From Struthio camelus (lineage: Eukaryota > Chordata > Aves > Struthioniformes > Struthionidae), in NCBI RefSeq assembly GCF_040807025.1, contig NC_090943.1, positions 7,922,356 to 7,986,355 of the forward strand: 64,000 nucleotides of DNA, given 5' to 3'. Made by a program: the position numbers and the translations under genes. The notes beneath the pieces were generated by a model that was not told the DNA's origin, ran no database searches, and saw only the letters and a program-made list of their open reading frames with translations. Below are positions 24,501-35,247 of the stretch, in pieces; positions within the stretch are counted from its first letter, which is position 1, and each line of letters begins with the position of its first letter.

Positions 24501-27500
24501 GAGAGAGCGCAATTTAGCTGATCTGTAACCGTCTATTTGCATTCATTCCTGAGGTTTTCCAGCTGCCCACGAAAACAATGCACTGATACACTCTGTGCAG
24601 ACTTGAACCAAATCCAGTGCAAAGGGTTAGGTGGGGCCTGGAGGTTGGGGGAGTTGCTCTGTCCTGGAAGACAAAGAGGAGACCAGCGTGACACGGTCAG
24701 AAAGGAGATGACTGAGGAGCAGCCTGCTGATTCCTTCAGCCCACACATGGCTCACGTGCCAGACTTCAGGGTCAAGGCAGCCAGCTCCTCACCAGTCAGA
24801 TGTCAGGACTGCCAAACTCAGCGTCTAAGCACCAGGAGGAAAAACAAAGGAGGCTTGATTCTGCTTGCACTTTTACGGGTGTAATGTAGACAGATCTCAT
24901 CAGAAATGGTGTAATGTTTAGACATTTTTTTCTGTTAAAAATCGCTCTCTCATCTTTCTTCTCTTTCATGGAGAGGCATGAAGTGAGTAATAAAAAATGC
25001 TAACAGCACAACTTCTTGATTTATACCTCCAGCAGATCTCAGGCAGAACTCCCTGTTGAGTATGAGGGAACAGGCTGATTAAAAATTGATACCACAATAT
25101 GGTCTGTCTTAGCAACAACACTCTCAAGTGAAATTCATCTAGGATATAAACCGTGACATTTAAAATGCCTTTGGGGTGAAACTTAACCAAAAAAAAAAAA
25201 ATTGGTGTGAGTAGCTCTGGGGAATAAAGGCAATTGCTGTGCCACTTTATGGAATATTATGTGTGAATCATTGAAGCTATTAAGTCTTCTGCTGCCTCTT
25301 TCCTGGCCTCGAGAGGTTAACTTCTTCCCAGAGCCATTCACTGAGGTGGGAAGTAAGAAGCAAATGAGCGTGCCTACTGAGCTGTGTCTGGTCTGGGTAC
25401 ACGGATGATCAAGATTTCATGTTGTTTGCCTGAGAGATCCAATGGAGAGGGTAATGAAGGGGCTCAAAAGTAGAATCTTATTTCTGCCAGAAGTGGTCTT
25501 TTAACCAGGCCTTTGCTTATTTGTTGGGGGAGATTACTCACAAGGTCACCTGGCAAAAAAGACTGGAAGTTATGAAAGAAAGGGCTTCCTGCCAACTCTT
25601 TAAGAGAAAGAGAGAGAGAAATGGAGAAGAAACAGGAGAAAAAGAGCAGTGAGTTGGCTGCAGGGAAAGGGACATTTTGTGATTCAGAGGAGAAGCCAAG
25701 AATCAAGACTGTAAAGGGAGGGAGAAGACCCTGGGCTCCTTAGAAGGCTCAGTGCTATATTCTGGTTGTGTTGAAGCACAAACTGAAAGTTGAGGCAAAG
25801 AAAAAAAAGTGAAAGCATTTATACATTATTGTGAAGCTCTTACAGTAGCTCTGCATACACCCGCAAAGACGGAGCTGTAGGAAAAGGTGTGCATACAGCA
25901 CTGGAGTGACTTGGGGCTCAGCACTGCTGCTGGAGGCCAGGGCGCTTAGTCTTCCCCATCCCACTTCCAAAAAGGGGCAAAGAAAGCCCACGCCCTGAAA
26001 CCAAGAGGAGGCTCAGCCTAGTTGTTCACAAGCTGCTGGTTGTTCACTGGGCCCAAAGATGTGCTTTGGAGACTGATGAATGGGACCATGCTTCTGAGGC
26101 ATCCCCGTAACTCCCAGCCCAGACCGGGGTCATGCCAGCAGCAGGGACCTTCTGGGGCCGTGGCAGGGTGGGCAGTCAGAGCATTTGGCCGTGAGCATCC
26201 CAAAAATGAAAGCTGTAGCAAGACAGTCAAGATGCACCCACCCAAAGATGCAAGAACAATGAAAATACACAGACCCAGAAAACTTCCCTGCAGCTTACAC
26301 CACTTCGGCAAAACATCTGCTTGTCTGGAGGACAAAATCCCTCCCTTATGCTAAGTAGATAAAGTTCCCCCTGAAAGCAATAGGAGCTACTGCGTCTGCT
26401 CATACTATGGTCAGGCTTTAGCCCCAGGAGAATGAGGCCTTAGCTAAATCAGACTGAGCTGCCTGCTTTATCTTGTGCTCTCCTGTGAATCGCTTTTCTT
26501 GTTACACCTCTCTGCAAAAGTGCCAAACCCCAAACATGCAGGAAAGCCATCCAAAATGCAGAAGAGTTATGACAGTGGCTCAAACATCATGGGGTTTTGG
26601 AAAGGTTATTTATTTAGTAAAGAAAACGAATGTGCAAATCAAACTCTGTGACAGCATGTGTGTGATGATAATCACGCTGATTAAGTGTTCGAGCCTTAGA
26701 ATATGCTGGGAACGGCACTAGGACCTCGAAAAAAACACTCCACGCTCTTGGAAGACAGCTGCAGGCTCTTCCTGTGCTGCTCTGTAAGTGATCCATCTCA
26801 CTCACAGATCTGTTCATTTTGGATGCAATTGCTCAAAATATGCATTACTTATGCTCATACAGATAAATACAAAGCAGACTAGCAATTGTGCTGTTAACCC
26901 TTCAGTCCCTGTTAGGCTTAGCCAGCAATGAGGAAGCAAAACAGAGCCCAGTTTTACATACTACTGATTTTGATGGAGCCAAGCCAATTATATTAGCTAA
27001 GGATACTGGCCTTAGGGAATGTATTTTTCCTCTCTCCCCTCTAAATTTGGCTATGGTTTCCATTAACACTTGCTAATGAGAAAGGTGCTCTTTCTCCTGA
27101 TTTCCATGTTGGTGAAGGAAAGAAGCTGATCAAAGCCATGGCTTTGATTCGTTTCCAGCCTGTAATTGGATATGCCATTTACATCAACTCTACACAGTGT
27201 AACTGGCTGTCTGATGTTGAAGGCATCGAGATGAAAACCCAGGGGGTTACGATGGCACAGACGTGGCATGAGGAAAGAATCAGGACAGAGGAGATGCTGT
27301 TTACCTTGGTTGGCTGCTTTGGGACTTTTCTCCCCTCTCTTCAAGCCTGAATTCCACAACTAAACCACTGAAATGATAAAAACAACAACTACTTTTCAGT
27401 GGTGCTACTGAAATATGCAGTCCTGGAGCTCTTGCACAGGAATGGAAATGTGAAGACTGGTTTCTAACCATTCAGGAACACGTATACATCGTGGGCCAGC

Positions 27501-28240
27501 TACTTCGCTACAGTAAATGAGTGCATCCAATCCTGCCGAACACACTTAATCGAACTACGTGGCTTACTTGATGAGCCAGTTCTGCACAAGAATCCTAAGC
27601 CAGCTACTGCCCTTCTGGGACAGGCTGCAGTAGACAGTGCACAGCGCCGGGATTGCCCTTATTCACACTAATTGGCACCGACCGCCTTCAACATTGGGAA
27701 ATCAGACTTTGCAACCGGGAAATCAGAGCCTCCCTGTCACTGCTGCACCCAGCAAAAGTCAAGAACAGCAAAGGGCTGAGACTGAAATCTCCTGAGACAG
27801 TTTGGGGCCTCTTCCACGCAAGCTGAAGCGCTCTGCTTTTTCTTTTCAAGGGACCATTTAGCCTCAAATGGAAAGATCACTGATTTGAATGTTGTTATTA
27901 TTACTATACTTATAATCATTCTGTCCAGCTACGAAGTGTTGGGGAAGGAACATCTCCTGCAAGAAGTCAGTGCAAGCTCGGAGAATCTGGTAACCTGGCT
28001 GTTACGCCTTCTCCTTGAGCTTCCACCATCTCGACAGAAAGTTTGTGCTAAAGATTCACATGCCAATTTAAAACAAAAAGAAAAAGAAAATAATACCCCA
28101 AGAACTGGAACAAGGGAAACTTTGTCTGGTACTTCTTTCCAGCCAAAGAACTCTTTTACAGCATACTATTAGACAAATCCCAGGCCTGGGGGTTTGTTAC
28201 AGAGGTTCTGGATTCTGACCAGAATTTCTTCTCTTTTTTC

Positions 28241-28258
28241 TTTTTTTTTTTTTTTTTT
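28241..28258. repeat. Poly-T run (T18)
   Basis: Uninterrupted homopolymer in the WDR86-CRYGN intergenic region. It could be a retroposon tail in reverse orientation, but no body is recognised. Confidence 0.9.
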
Positions 28259-28684
28259 GTCTCCAAACCTGTGTTGTCTGAATGCAGCTGAAAAAAAGGA
28301 ATCAGTCAGTGCAGTCAGAAGCTTTTCCAGTGACAAGAAAGTCCCTGTTTCCAATGGGATGTGCAATTTCTTATCGTCAAGGGAGCTGTGTTATGTATCA
28401 TTTATTAATAAATCATAGAAAAAGAAGCCTGAAACCTTTGAAATGTAGATTGTTAGCTCTGTAGTTAGACCTGAACTGGAATGATAAATTTCAGAAGTAA
28501 ATGGTTTTTGCCTTCTTTCTCGCTCTGTCTCTCTCCCTCTCTTTTTAATAGGGCGATGATAAATGTATCTGGCCTCGGCCCCTAGTGAAAAAAAAAGATG
28601 CTGTATTAATTTCAGAAAAATAATTTTAAAGGGCAAATCAATAATAGCAGGATACACACAAAATAAAACCCTTGGAATCCTATT

Positions 28685-28685
<1 letters not shown>

Positions 28686-28717
<32 letters not shown>
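28686..28717. repeat. (TTG)10 microsatellite
   Basis: Ten perfect TTG units plus TT, flanked by TTA units on both sides. Confidence 0.95.
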
Positions 28718-29348
28718 ATAGGTTCAGATGACTCAAATGTTATTATTTTCTTCTTGCGTTACCAGCCAAGAAAACCCATGACAAGCACAGAAAGCACTGC
28801 AAATCTCAGCAGTTTTGGTTCCCACTTACATTACTGGAGCAGCTGTTGCACTCACATAGTTTAACAGGTCAGCTCTGCATGTGGACTGGGCCACACTGTG
28901 CTTTGTCTTCTTGACAATTTTAGCACAAGTTAAGAGCAGGGTTCATGCACAGCCTACGCAGCAAAACTGAATCAGACTTACAGTGGTGAGGCATGTTACC
29001 CCGTAAGGAACTGGTTCAGTTATGTGCTAGTATCTTATAGCATATATAGCATATAGCACCGCTTCATGTACAGAGAATAAACTTTTTTTTGGAGGCAGCT
29101 AGCTTTGTTATGGTGCGCGAGGAAGAGTCCCATTCCACAGACTCACTTTTGCTGAGCTCTCCTTAAGCTATTGCTTTCCACCAAAGCAAAAAACGCAAGG
29201 GGAAAGTCAGCTGACACCGCCGAGTCTTGTCCATCTGAGTCAGGATCGTTCCCCCACCTTCCCACCACTATGATCACGGGCAACAACAGCAAAGCTTAAC
29301 AGCACCTCCCCCAAAACATGAATAAACCTGTGCTGATCTTGAACAGGT

Positions 29349-29381
29349 TGTCTTGCCTGGAGGGGTGTCTTGCCTGGAGGG
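29349..29381. repeat. 17-bp tandem duplication
   Basis: TGTCTTGCCTGGAGGG occurs twice in direct tandem with a 17-bp period. Confidence 0.9.
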
Positions 29382-29992
29382 TTGCGCTGCCCTCTTATCC
29401 CATCACAGACTACGAGCAACACTGGGGACCACTCGCATGAGAAAACATCTATCCTGATCTATATCAGGCTAAACAAACCAAATAGTGGGTCCAAAAACTG
29501 CTACAATGAGTTAAATAAAATAATAATTGCAGTAATTGCTTCAAACAGCAGGGAAGGATCCTTCACAATTCCAGACCTTGCAGGAACACGCAAAACTATT
29601 TTTGTGATTGAGAGGAAGCATTCATCCTATTTTGGACTGTGTGAATGCAGGTGTGAACCTACACGGAGTGCAGGCTTACCATGATACACTAGAGATTGCA
29701 ACATTTAAGGAGGAGTTACATTAACTATTTCAATATGATCTTATGTCTGGTTCACGCACTTTTGACTGAATACACTGGTAGCTTCCTCCCCATGTTAACA
29801 GGCTTAAACCAGGACAGCTTGGCTTGATTACAGACTGACTTACGTTAAATCATGTTGAGATAGTCAGCTATTCATGGAAAACATGGTGCACCAACTGGCC
29901 AGACCTTTTAATTTACTCGTCAGTGTTTCTGTTGCTCCATGGAAAATGAACACACTTTTTATTGTGGTCCTTTTCCGTTTTCTTCCATGCAG

Positions 29993-30127
29993 GTCTGTTT
30001 GCTTTCCTTCACTGCCACCAGTATATATTGGAACAGCTCAAAATATGTGATATGATATTGCACTTCCTGTGCTGGTTGATTGAATGGTTACTTTCGGACG
30101 AAGACGACATGGAGCAACAGAGCCCAC
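29993..30127 (+). other. Exon-like segment, plus strand, unrecognised
   Basis: A 135-base segment is bounded by a strong acceptor (pyrimidine tract then CCATGCAG|GT) and a strong donor (CCCAC|GTAAGT). It is open in one frame across its length: LFAFLHCHQYILEQLKICD, then a hydrophobic stretch ILHFLCWLIEWLL, then SDEDDMEQQSP. The phase is 1 at both ends, so it would be a symmetric exon. I recognise no protein family and found no partner exons. It could be an exon of a plus-strand non-coding RNA divergent from the WDR86 CpG island, or a chance pair of splice-like sites. Confidence 0.25.
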
Positions 30128-33100
30128 GTAAGTCCCACTCAGTGCAGGTGGATTTAAATTTTCTCTCCAATGAAACAGAGGATTGAAATTTAAAAACGAA
30201 AACAAATTGCCATTTGCAATGCTGAGGCTGCTGACCACATCTGGCAGGTATTGTGATGCAAGGGCTTCTTAGCTAAATCAGCTTTACTCCAGGACGAGAG
30301 TGAGAGCCTATGGAAACTTAAAAAATTCAAAGGCAAACCTGTTTTGACACAAGTCAAGTTTCACTTAACCTCATTGTAACAGGGAAGAGAAAGCTAAAAC
30401 CCAGCCAGAGGAAGCTTGGGTACCAGGATACCTGTTGCTCCTCCCAGAGTATCAGGATGTCTCCCCTCTACATTTTTACCATGACTTTAACAGCAACCAT
30501 GACTTTCCTCCTGGCCCTAGAGGTTAGGGATGTCCTTTGAAGCTGTTCACTGCTTTTCTGTAATCAGAGGTCCCTGTTGAGCCAGACTTTCTACTCAAAG
30601 AACTGAGACTACAGCTCGAGCGCACACAGAGGAGTGAATTCCTTTCTGCCAGGTCCAGGTAGGTGTCTCTGCGGAAGAATGGAAGAAAGCACAGGAGGGG
30701 GTGAGCACCGGGCAGCATCGTCAGTAAGATAACTCCTCCTGAATTCCCTGGGAAAGGGAGGTGGTTGCGCCGTCCATTAGCCTGTGTAAGCAGTTAGTAG
30801 AGATTGATCTGAGCTTTGACAACGTCGAACATCCCAACAGCGGACCCGCAGGCAGTTTCCTCCTCATCTTTGCTACATATATGTGTGCTAGATAATATTG
30901 CAATGAAAAACTACTGCAGTTGCCCAGATATTTTCCAAAGGTTCTTTCGAAAGAAATATTTCATCAAATTCCCATATTATCCAGTTACAGAGAAAGGACA
31001 TTTGTGTATACAGGCATTCTGGCAGGAGATATTTGCTTTGGGGCCAGATGTAATTCAGAGCTATTCTGAACATTACTCTGCAGCAGCCTGGCCAAGCCCA
31101 GCAGTGCTGATTATTAGGGCTTTCCTGGCTTTCCAGCTGGAGCTGATTTCATTTAGTTCTCTCTCTCTCTCATAATTAATAACTTGTCTCCTTTATTCAT
31201 TTTGAATCTTTGTTTTATCTCTAGCATTTTGTAGAATAGTTTCCAATTTAGTTAATCCGTTGCTTGCCTCCTCAGTGCACGTAGCAGAACTCATTCAGGC
31301 ATGCACTTTAATGACCTACAGCTCAAATCGCCACTGCACAATCTCATATTCACTTCGCATCAAGCTGGCATTTTTTGTCATTTACGTTTTATATGCGGAG
31401 AACTCACAGCTCAGACTAGAGCAATGTCAATAATCTTTAAAAAAGCCCTAACCACCAGCATACATATGGGAGCTGTGCGTTCTGTCCTTTAAACAAGTGC
31501 AGATTTAGCAAGGAGGGGGAGGGAAAAGGAAGAGAACTGGAGCCTCAGCCGCCCGCTGCCAACGCAGTGCTTGCTCCTGCAGCATCAGCGTTTGGATCAG
31601 GCCCGTGTCCACCCTCTTTAGGTTTCAACAAACCTAGACAAAACAGATGGACTCCAACTCCCTTCTCACAGTTTTTAGGGGTATTAGTCGTCTGTATACG
31701 GAGGACTTTTTAGAGGGTTCACATGAGATTAGCTCTTTGCATTGTGAGTGTTCATAAATGGGACATCACATGTTAATAAATGATGGTTATTTGGTCTCTA
31801 AGCGTATTACGGACATGCATAAAACGCACTATAGATGGCTAACCGTTAACTGGTTACAAACAGCACTCCATACAGCAGCATGGATTAACCTTGTGCTTTC
31901 AACTCCTAGCGCACCGCAGGGTTTAGTCCACGACCTGGGCTTGTACGTACCTTCGCAGCGTGAATAACGAGTATTAATTTGCTACAAAATAAAACAAATC
32001 CCAAGTTTGAAGCGTACAGATGAAGCGTGCTTGCAGGCAGTATCTGTGTGTTTGAGTCGGCCTGTGCATCTGGGTGTACGTGCACAGTCACACATACGCC
32101 GTTAAGGAAGCAGGGGGCTGTCCGCGTTTCCATCCGAGGGCTGGTCCGCACAAGGGGTTTTGAACCACTGAACTCTGAATTCATACAGCAGAATATTCTG
32201 CACTTTCACAGGTCTGACCCCATTCGCCCAAGTGGGACAGATACCTACACGGGCTGTGGACACCCTGTGCCAAGTAACAGAGGTGTGTGAAATTTCCGAT
32301 CTTGCGTTGTCTAGTGTCCTCAGGGAAATTTGGCTGGTTGCTTGTGGGTTTTATTTTCTTTTCTTCCGTCCTCAGAATACCTGGAGCAGTGGAGATTTCC
32401 AGTTGCAGTTTATTTTAAAGCCTTGCTTCTTTATCCCTTGTACTGCAGCGTGACATTGAAAGTTCTTCAAATGAATGACAATCCGCCTTTAAAACTAGTC
32501 ACAATGCCATGTCTGTCTGTCTTTGGGAACACAGTTGGATTTTTTTAACAGATTACTGGCAAGGAGGTCACAACAGAGAGCAATGCATATGACTGAATAT
32601 TAACTTTTAATAGAGCACATTGAGCTCAGGAGCCGATTAGAGTGTTCACGAAGCAAGAGCAATGCTAATCCTGGAAGGACTCCTAAAATCTTTCATAAGC
32701 TGCATTTAATTAAAAGAAAATGAAATACGCAAGAGTGGATGCATGAGTTGTACATTTGTGCATCCCACTCGATGAATGAATCATTTCCCTGTCTCTTTTT
32801 CTGACACAGAAATACCTTGCAATCCATTAAAGATGCTTGGATTTTTTTAAGGCTCCAGTGGACCACATGTCACCGGAAATAGCCATTGCAATATAGAGTT
32901 GTTCTGGCATAAGTATAGCACTTCTGCAATGATTTGAGTGGAGGAGGACATCCAGATTGTAGGGTGTTTACAACAGGACGTAATCACTTGTATCACTGGT
33001 AAGGCAAACATCCGCCAGGGCTGTTGTTAAATTCATAAAGTAGGGTGTTTTTCTAGTTCCTTACCCCATACCCCTGTAACACATACGCGTCACATGCGCG

Positions 33101-34785
33101 TTCGGGGCAAACCTCAGTCAGTGCAACTCTACCTGTGGTACCACTACGTCACGGGAGCACATCACACGTCCTGCACACACGGGCACAGGCCCAGCTGTGC
33201 CCCACTTCTGTTGCTGGTAAAGAAGCTTTAACTGGAAAGATGAAATACAACGCAAAGACGCATCCACTGATTCAGGTTTCGAAAAGCAAACTTGGAAAGC
33301 TGCAGGTGCCAAAAGATTTATTACTCTGGGCATCAAAGAAGCAGCAAAATCACTTTTGTTTAATTTTTTTAAGGCGCCAGTGGGGAAGGCAGACAGGGAG
33401 CGAAACTTAGCAGCAGCATACCCTAGACCTCCTTCATCAAACGGCAGCCAGTTCTGGTGTCAAGTTGGGATGCAGGTACAGGGCCAACGGTCCCCCGTCC
33501 TGAGCACAGCCCCTGAGCGGGTGCAGAGTGCAGACCCCTGCCGCTCCCTGGCCTCGCTCCGAAGGGAAGGATCCCTGCCTGCTCTCCTCCATTGCAAGCC
33601 CACAGAGCAGAGCAGCCCGGAAGGCACGTGCGCCTCACGCTTCGATATAGTGGGAGCCTGTCAGCCTCGCGCACATCCCTTCCAAGGGCCGGGGAAAGTG
33701 GTTACATCAGCAGACTTTCCAGTGGATTAACACGAAGCCTGGCAGGGAAGAAGCTCTGGTTCAGCACTGCAGGCACCGCGCCAGTACCTGTCAAGGACTA
33801 TCAAACGGCCAAGCCTAAGCAGCTCAGAGAATAACAGAGCGGAAAGAATAAATATAAGATAGATATAGATAAGATATCCCTTATAAGATAGCCAGTAACC
33901 CTCTTAGCTAATAGTGAACACGGCTTATGACTTAATGGAAGGAAGGCTACCGGACTTCTGGTGCTGACTGCAACTGGAAACTCAGAAGCTGTAGGAGCTG
34001 GTCAATAACTGAGCAGGCAGGCAGGGCCTGCTGGTGTCTCAGCACCGTCCCGAAACGCCGCGATGCGCAGAAGTGCCGCACAGGACGAGGAAGCGCTGCC
34101 AAGCGGCAAACGGGGATCGGGCGTATTGAAACAACAGGAGATGGAAATGGGCTGGGAGTGTCTTTTTGCTGCCAGAGGGGCAGAAAGAGGGGAAGAGCAC
34201 GGTGCCAAACATGACAATGCTGTGGCTGTTTTCCTCCTGGCCGCCCCCTCAAAATGTCAGTGGATTTTGGCAGAGAAAGGCTTACAGATCCGGGAGCGCA
34301 GAGAAGATTGCCCTGGTTTTGTGCCTGCAGGGAATTTTTTCAGTATGTTTTCTTAACATGTGCTTGATCTAAGGTCAAACTAAGTCAAGATGAAGCTGCA
34401 TAATGATTTCTATCATTCTTGCATCAGGACCAGCACATCGCACTCAGACAGCCCCCGCGAGCTGGTCAGATCTTGACACGAGACTCACATGTGTCCTCAC
34501 GCAGCATGAGCAGGCACCCACTCCTCTGACAGCTATGCATCTGCAACACACGTGCGGTAACGTGACCCCTCCTCAAGGCACAGCAAACATGTACCAAAGC
34601 AGAACCACAGCAAGGGGGCACGTTGTGAGGTGTCCCGCGGCTGCTTGTCACCGCCACTTCCAGCGGTCCTCCTGGGAGGAAGCCTGTCACATCACCCCTC
34701 CTTAAAAATTACTGCACGATAAAAAAGTAAAAATCCAGGGTGGAAATCGAGCTAACGAAGGCTGCAAGTCCTCTCGGACTCAGGC

Positions 34786-34808
34786 GAGGGGAGGGGAGGG
34801 GAGGGGGG
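34786..34808 (+). repeat. (GGGGA)4 G-quadruplex-capable tract
   Basis: Four G-runs (34788-34791, 34793-34796, 34798-34801, 34803-34808) are separated by single A residues. The tract lies just past the CRYGN polyadenylation signal, and the G-rich strand is the CRYGN template strand. Confidence 0.9.
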
Positions 34809-34849
34809 AAATAAAACAAACCTTAGAGCCCAAAGCTGATATTTAAGAA

Positions 34850-34855
34850 TTTATT
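34850..34855 (-). terminator. CRYGN: CRYGN polyadenylation signal AATAAA
   Basis: AATAAA on the minus strand lies about 76 bases after the CRYGN stop codon, followed by a GT-rich stretch (GGTTTGTTTTATTT). This predicts a 3' UTR of only about 100 bases. Confidence 0.8.
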
Positions 34856-34930
34856 CCACGCATCAGTGAGCAGGAAGAGAGGAGAGTCCCCAGCTTGCAG
34901 CAGGACACCACCAGTATGATGAACGCCTGG

Positions 34931-35066
34931 CTAGAAGTAGTTGATGACTCTTCGGATGGACTGGACATTTGGCCGCTGTGCCTGCCACTCGTGGCAGCTG
35001 CTGAACTTTCCCCGCTCCACCAGGTACATAGGGCCTTGGTAACTGGGCTTCTCATACAGCACCCAC
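34931..35066 (-). CDS. CRYGN: CRYGN exon 4 (Greek key 4)
   Basis: The exon has 136 bases. The acceptor is TTTGTGTTCAG|GTGGG. It completes the Ala codon and encodes WVLYEKPSYQGPMYLVERGK, FSSCHEWQAQRPNVQSIRRV and INYF, then TAG at 34933-34931. Confidence 0.97.
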
Positions 35067-35214
35067 CTGAACACAAAGGAGGCTTAAATTACTCAGTGCC
35101 CTCCACAACCAGGCAATCCTCTCTTCATCCTGCTGTAGGAACGGTCCATTTATGGCAAGAGTAGAGCGAGTCATGACAGCACTGAAGGGGCTACCCGGCT
35201 GCAGCTTCACCGTA

Positions 35215-35247
<33 letters not shown>

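Larger units (their letters stand above)
18841..34830. other. Intergenic region between WDR86 promoter and CRYGN 3' end
   Basis: About 16 kb with no recognised gene. It contains an LINE-like fragment at 21455-21552, a degenerate AT-rich palindromic element near 20900-21060, short pieces of ancient repeats (about 22,630, 23,135, 24,150 and 24,850), a T18 run at 28241-28258, a (TTG)10 microsatellite at 28686-28717, a 17-bp tandem duplication at 29349-29381, and a plus-strand exon-like segment at 29993-30127. AT-rich, repeat-poor stretches at about 28.38-28.66 kb and 31.0-33.0 kb look like possible conserved non-coding DNA, which needs alignment to judge. Confidence 0.7.
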
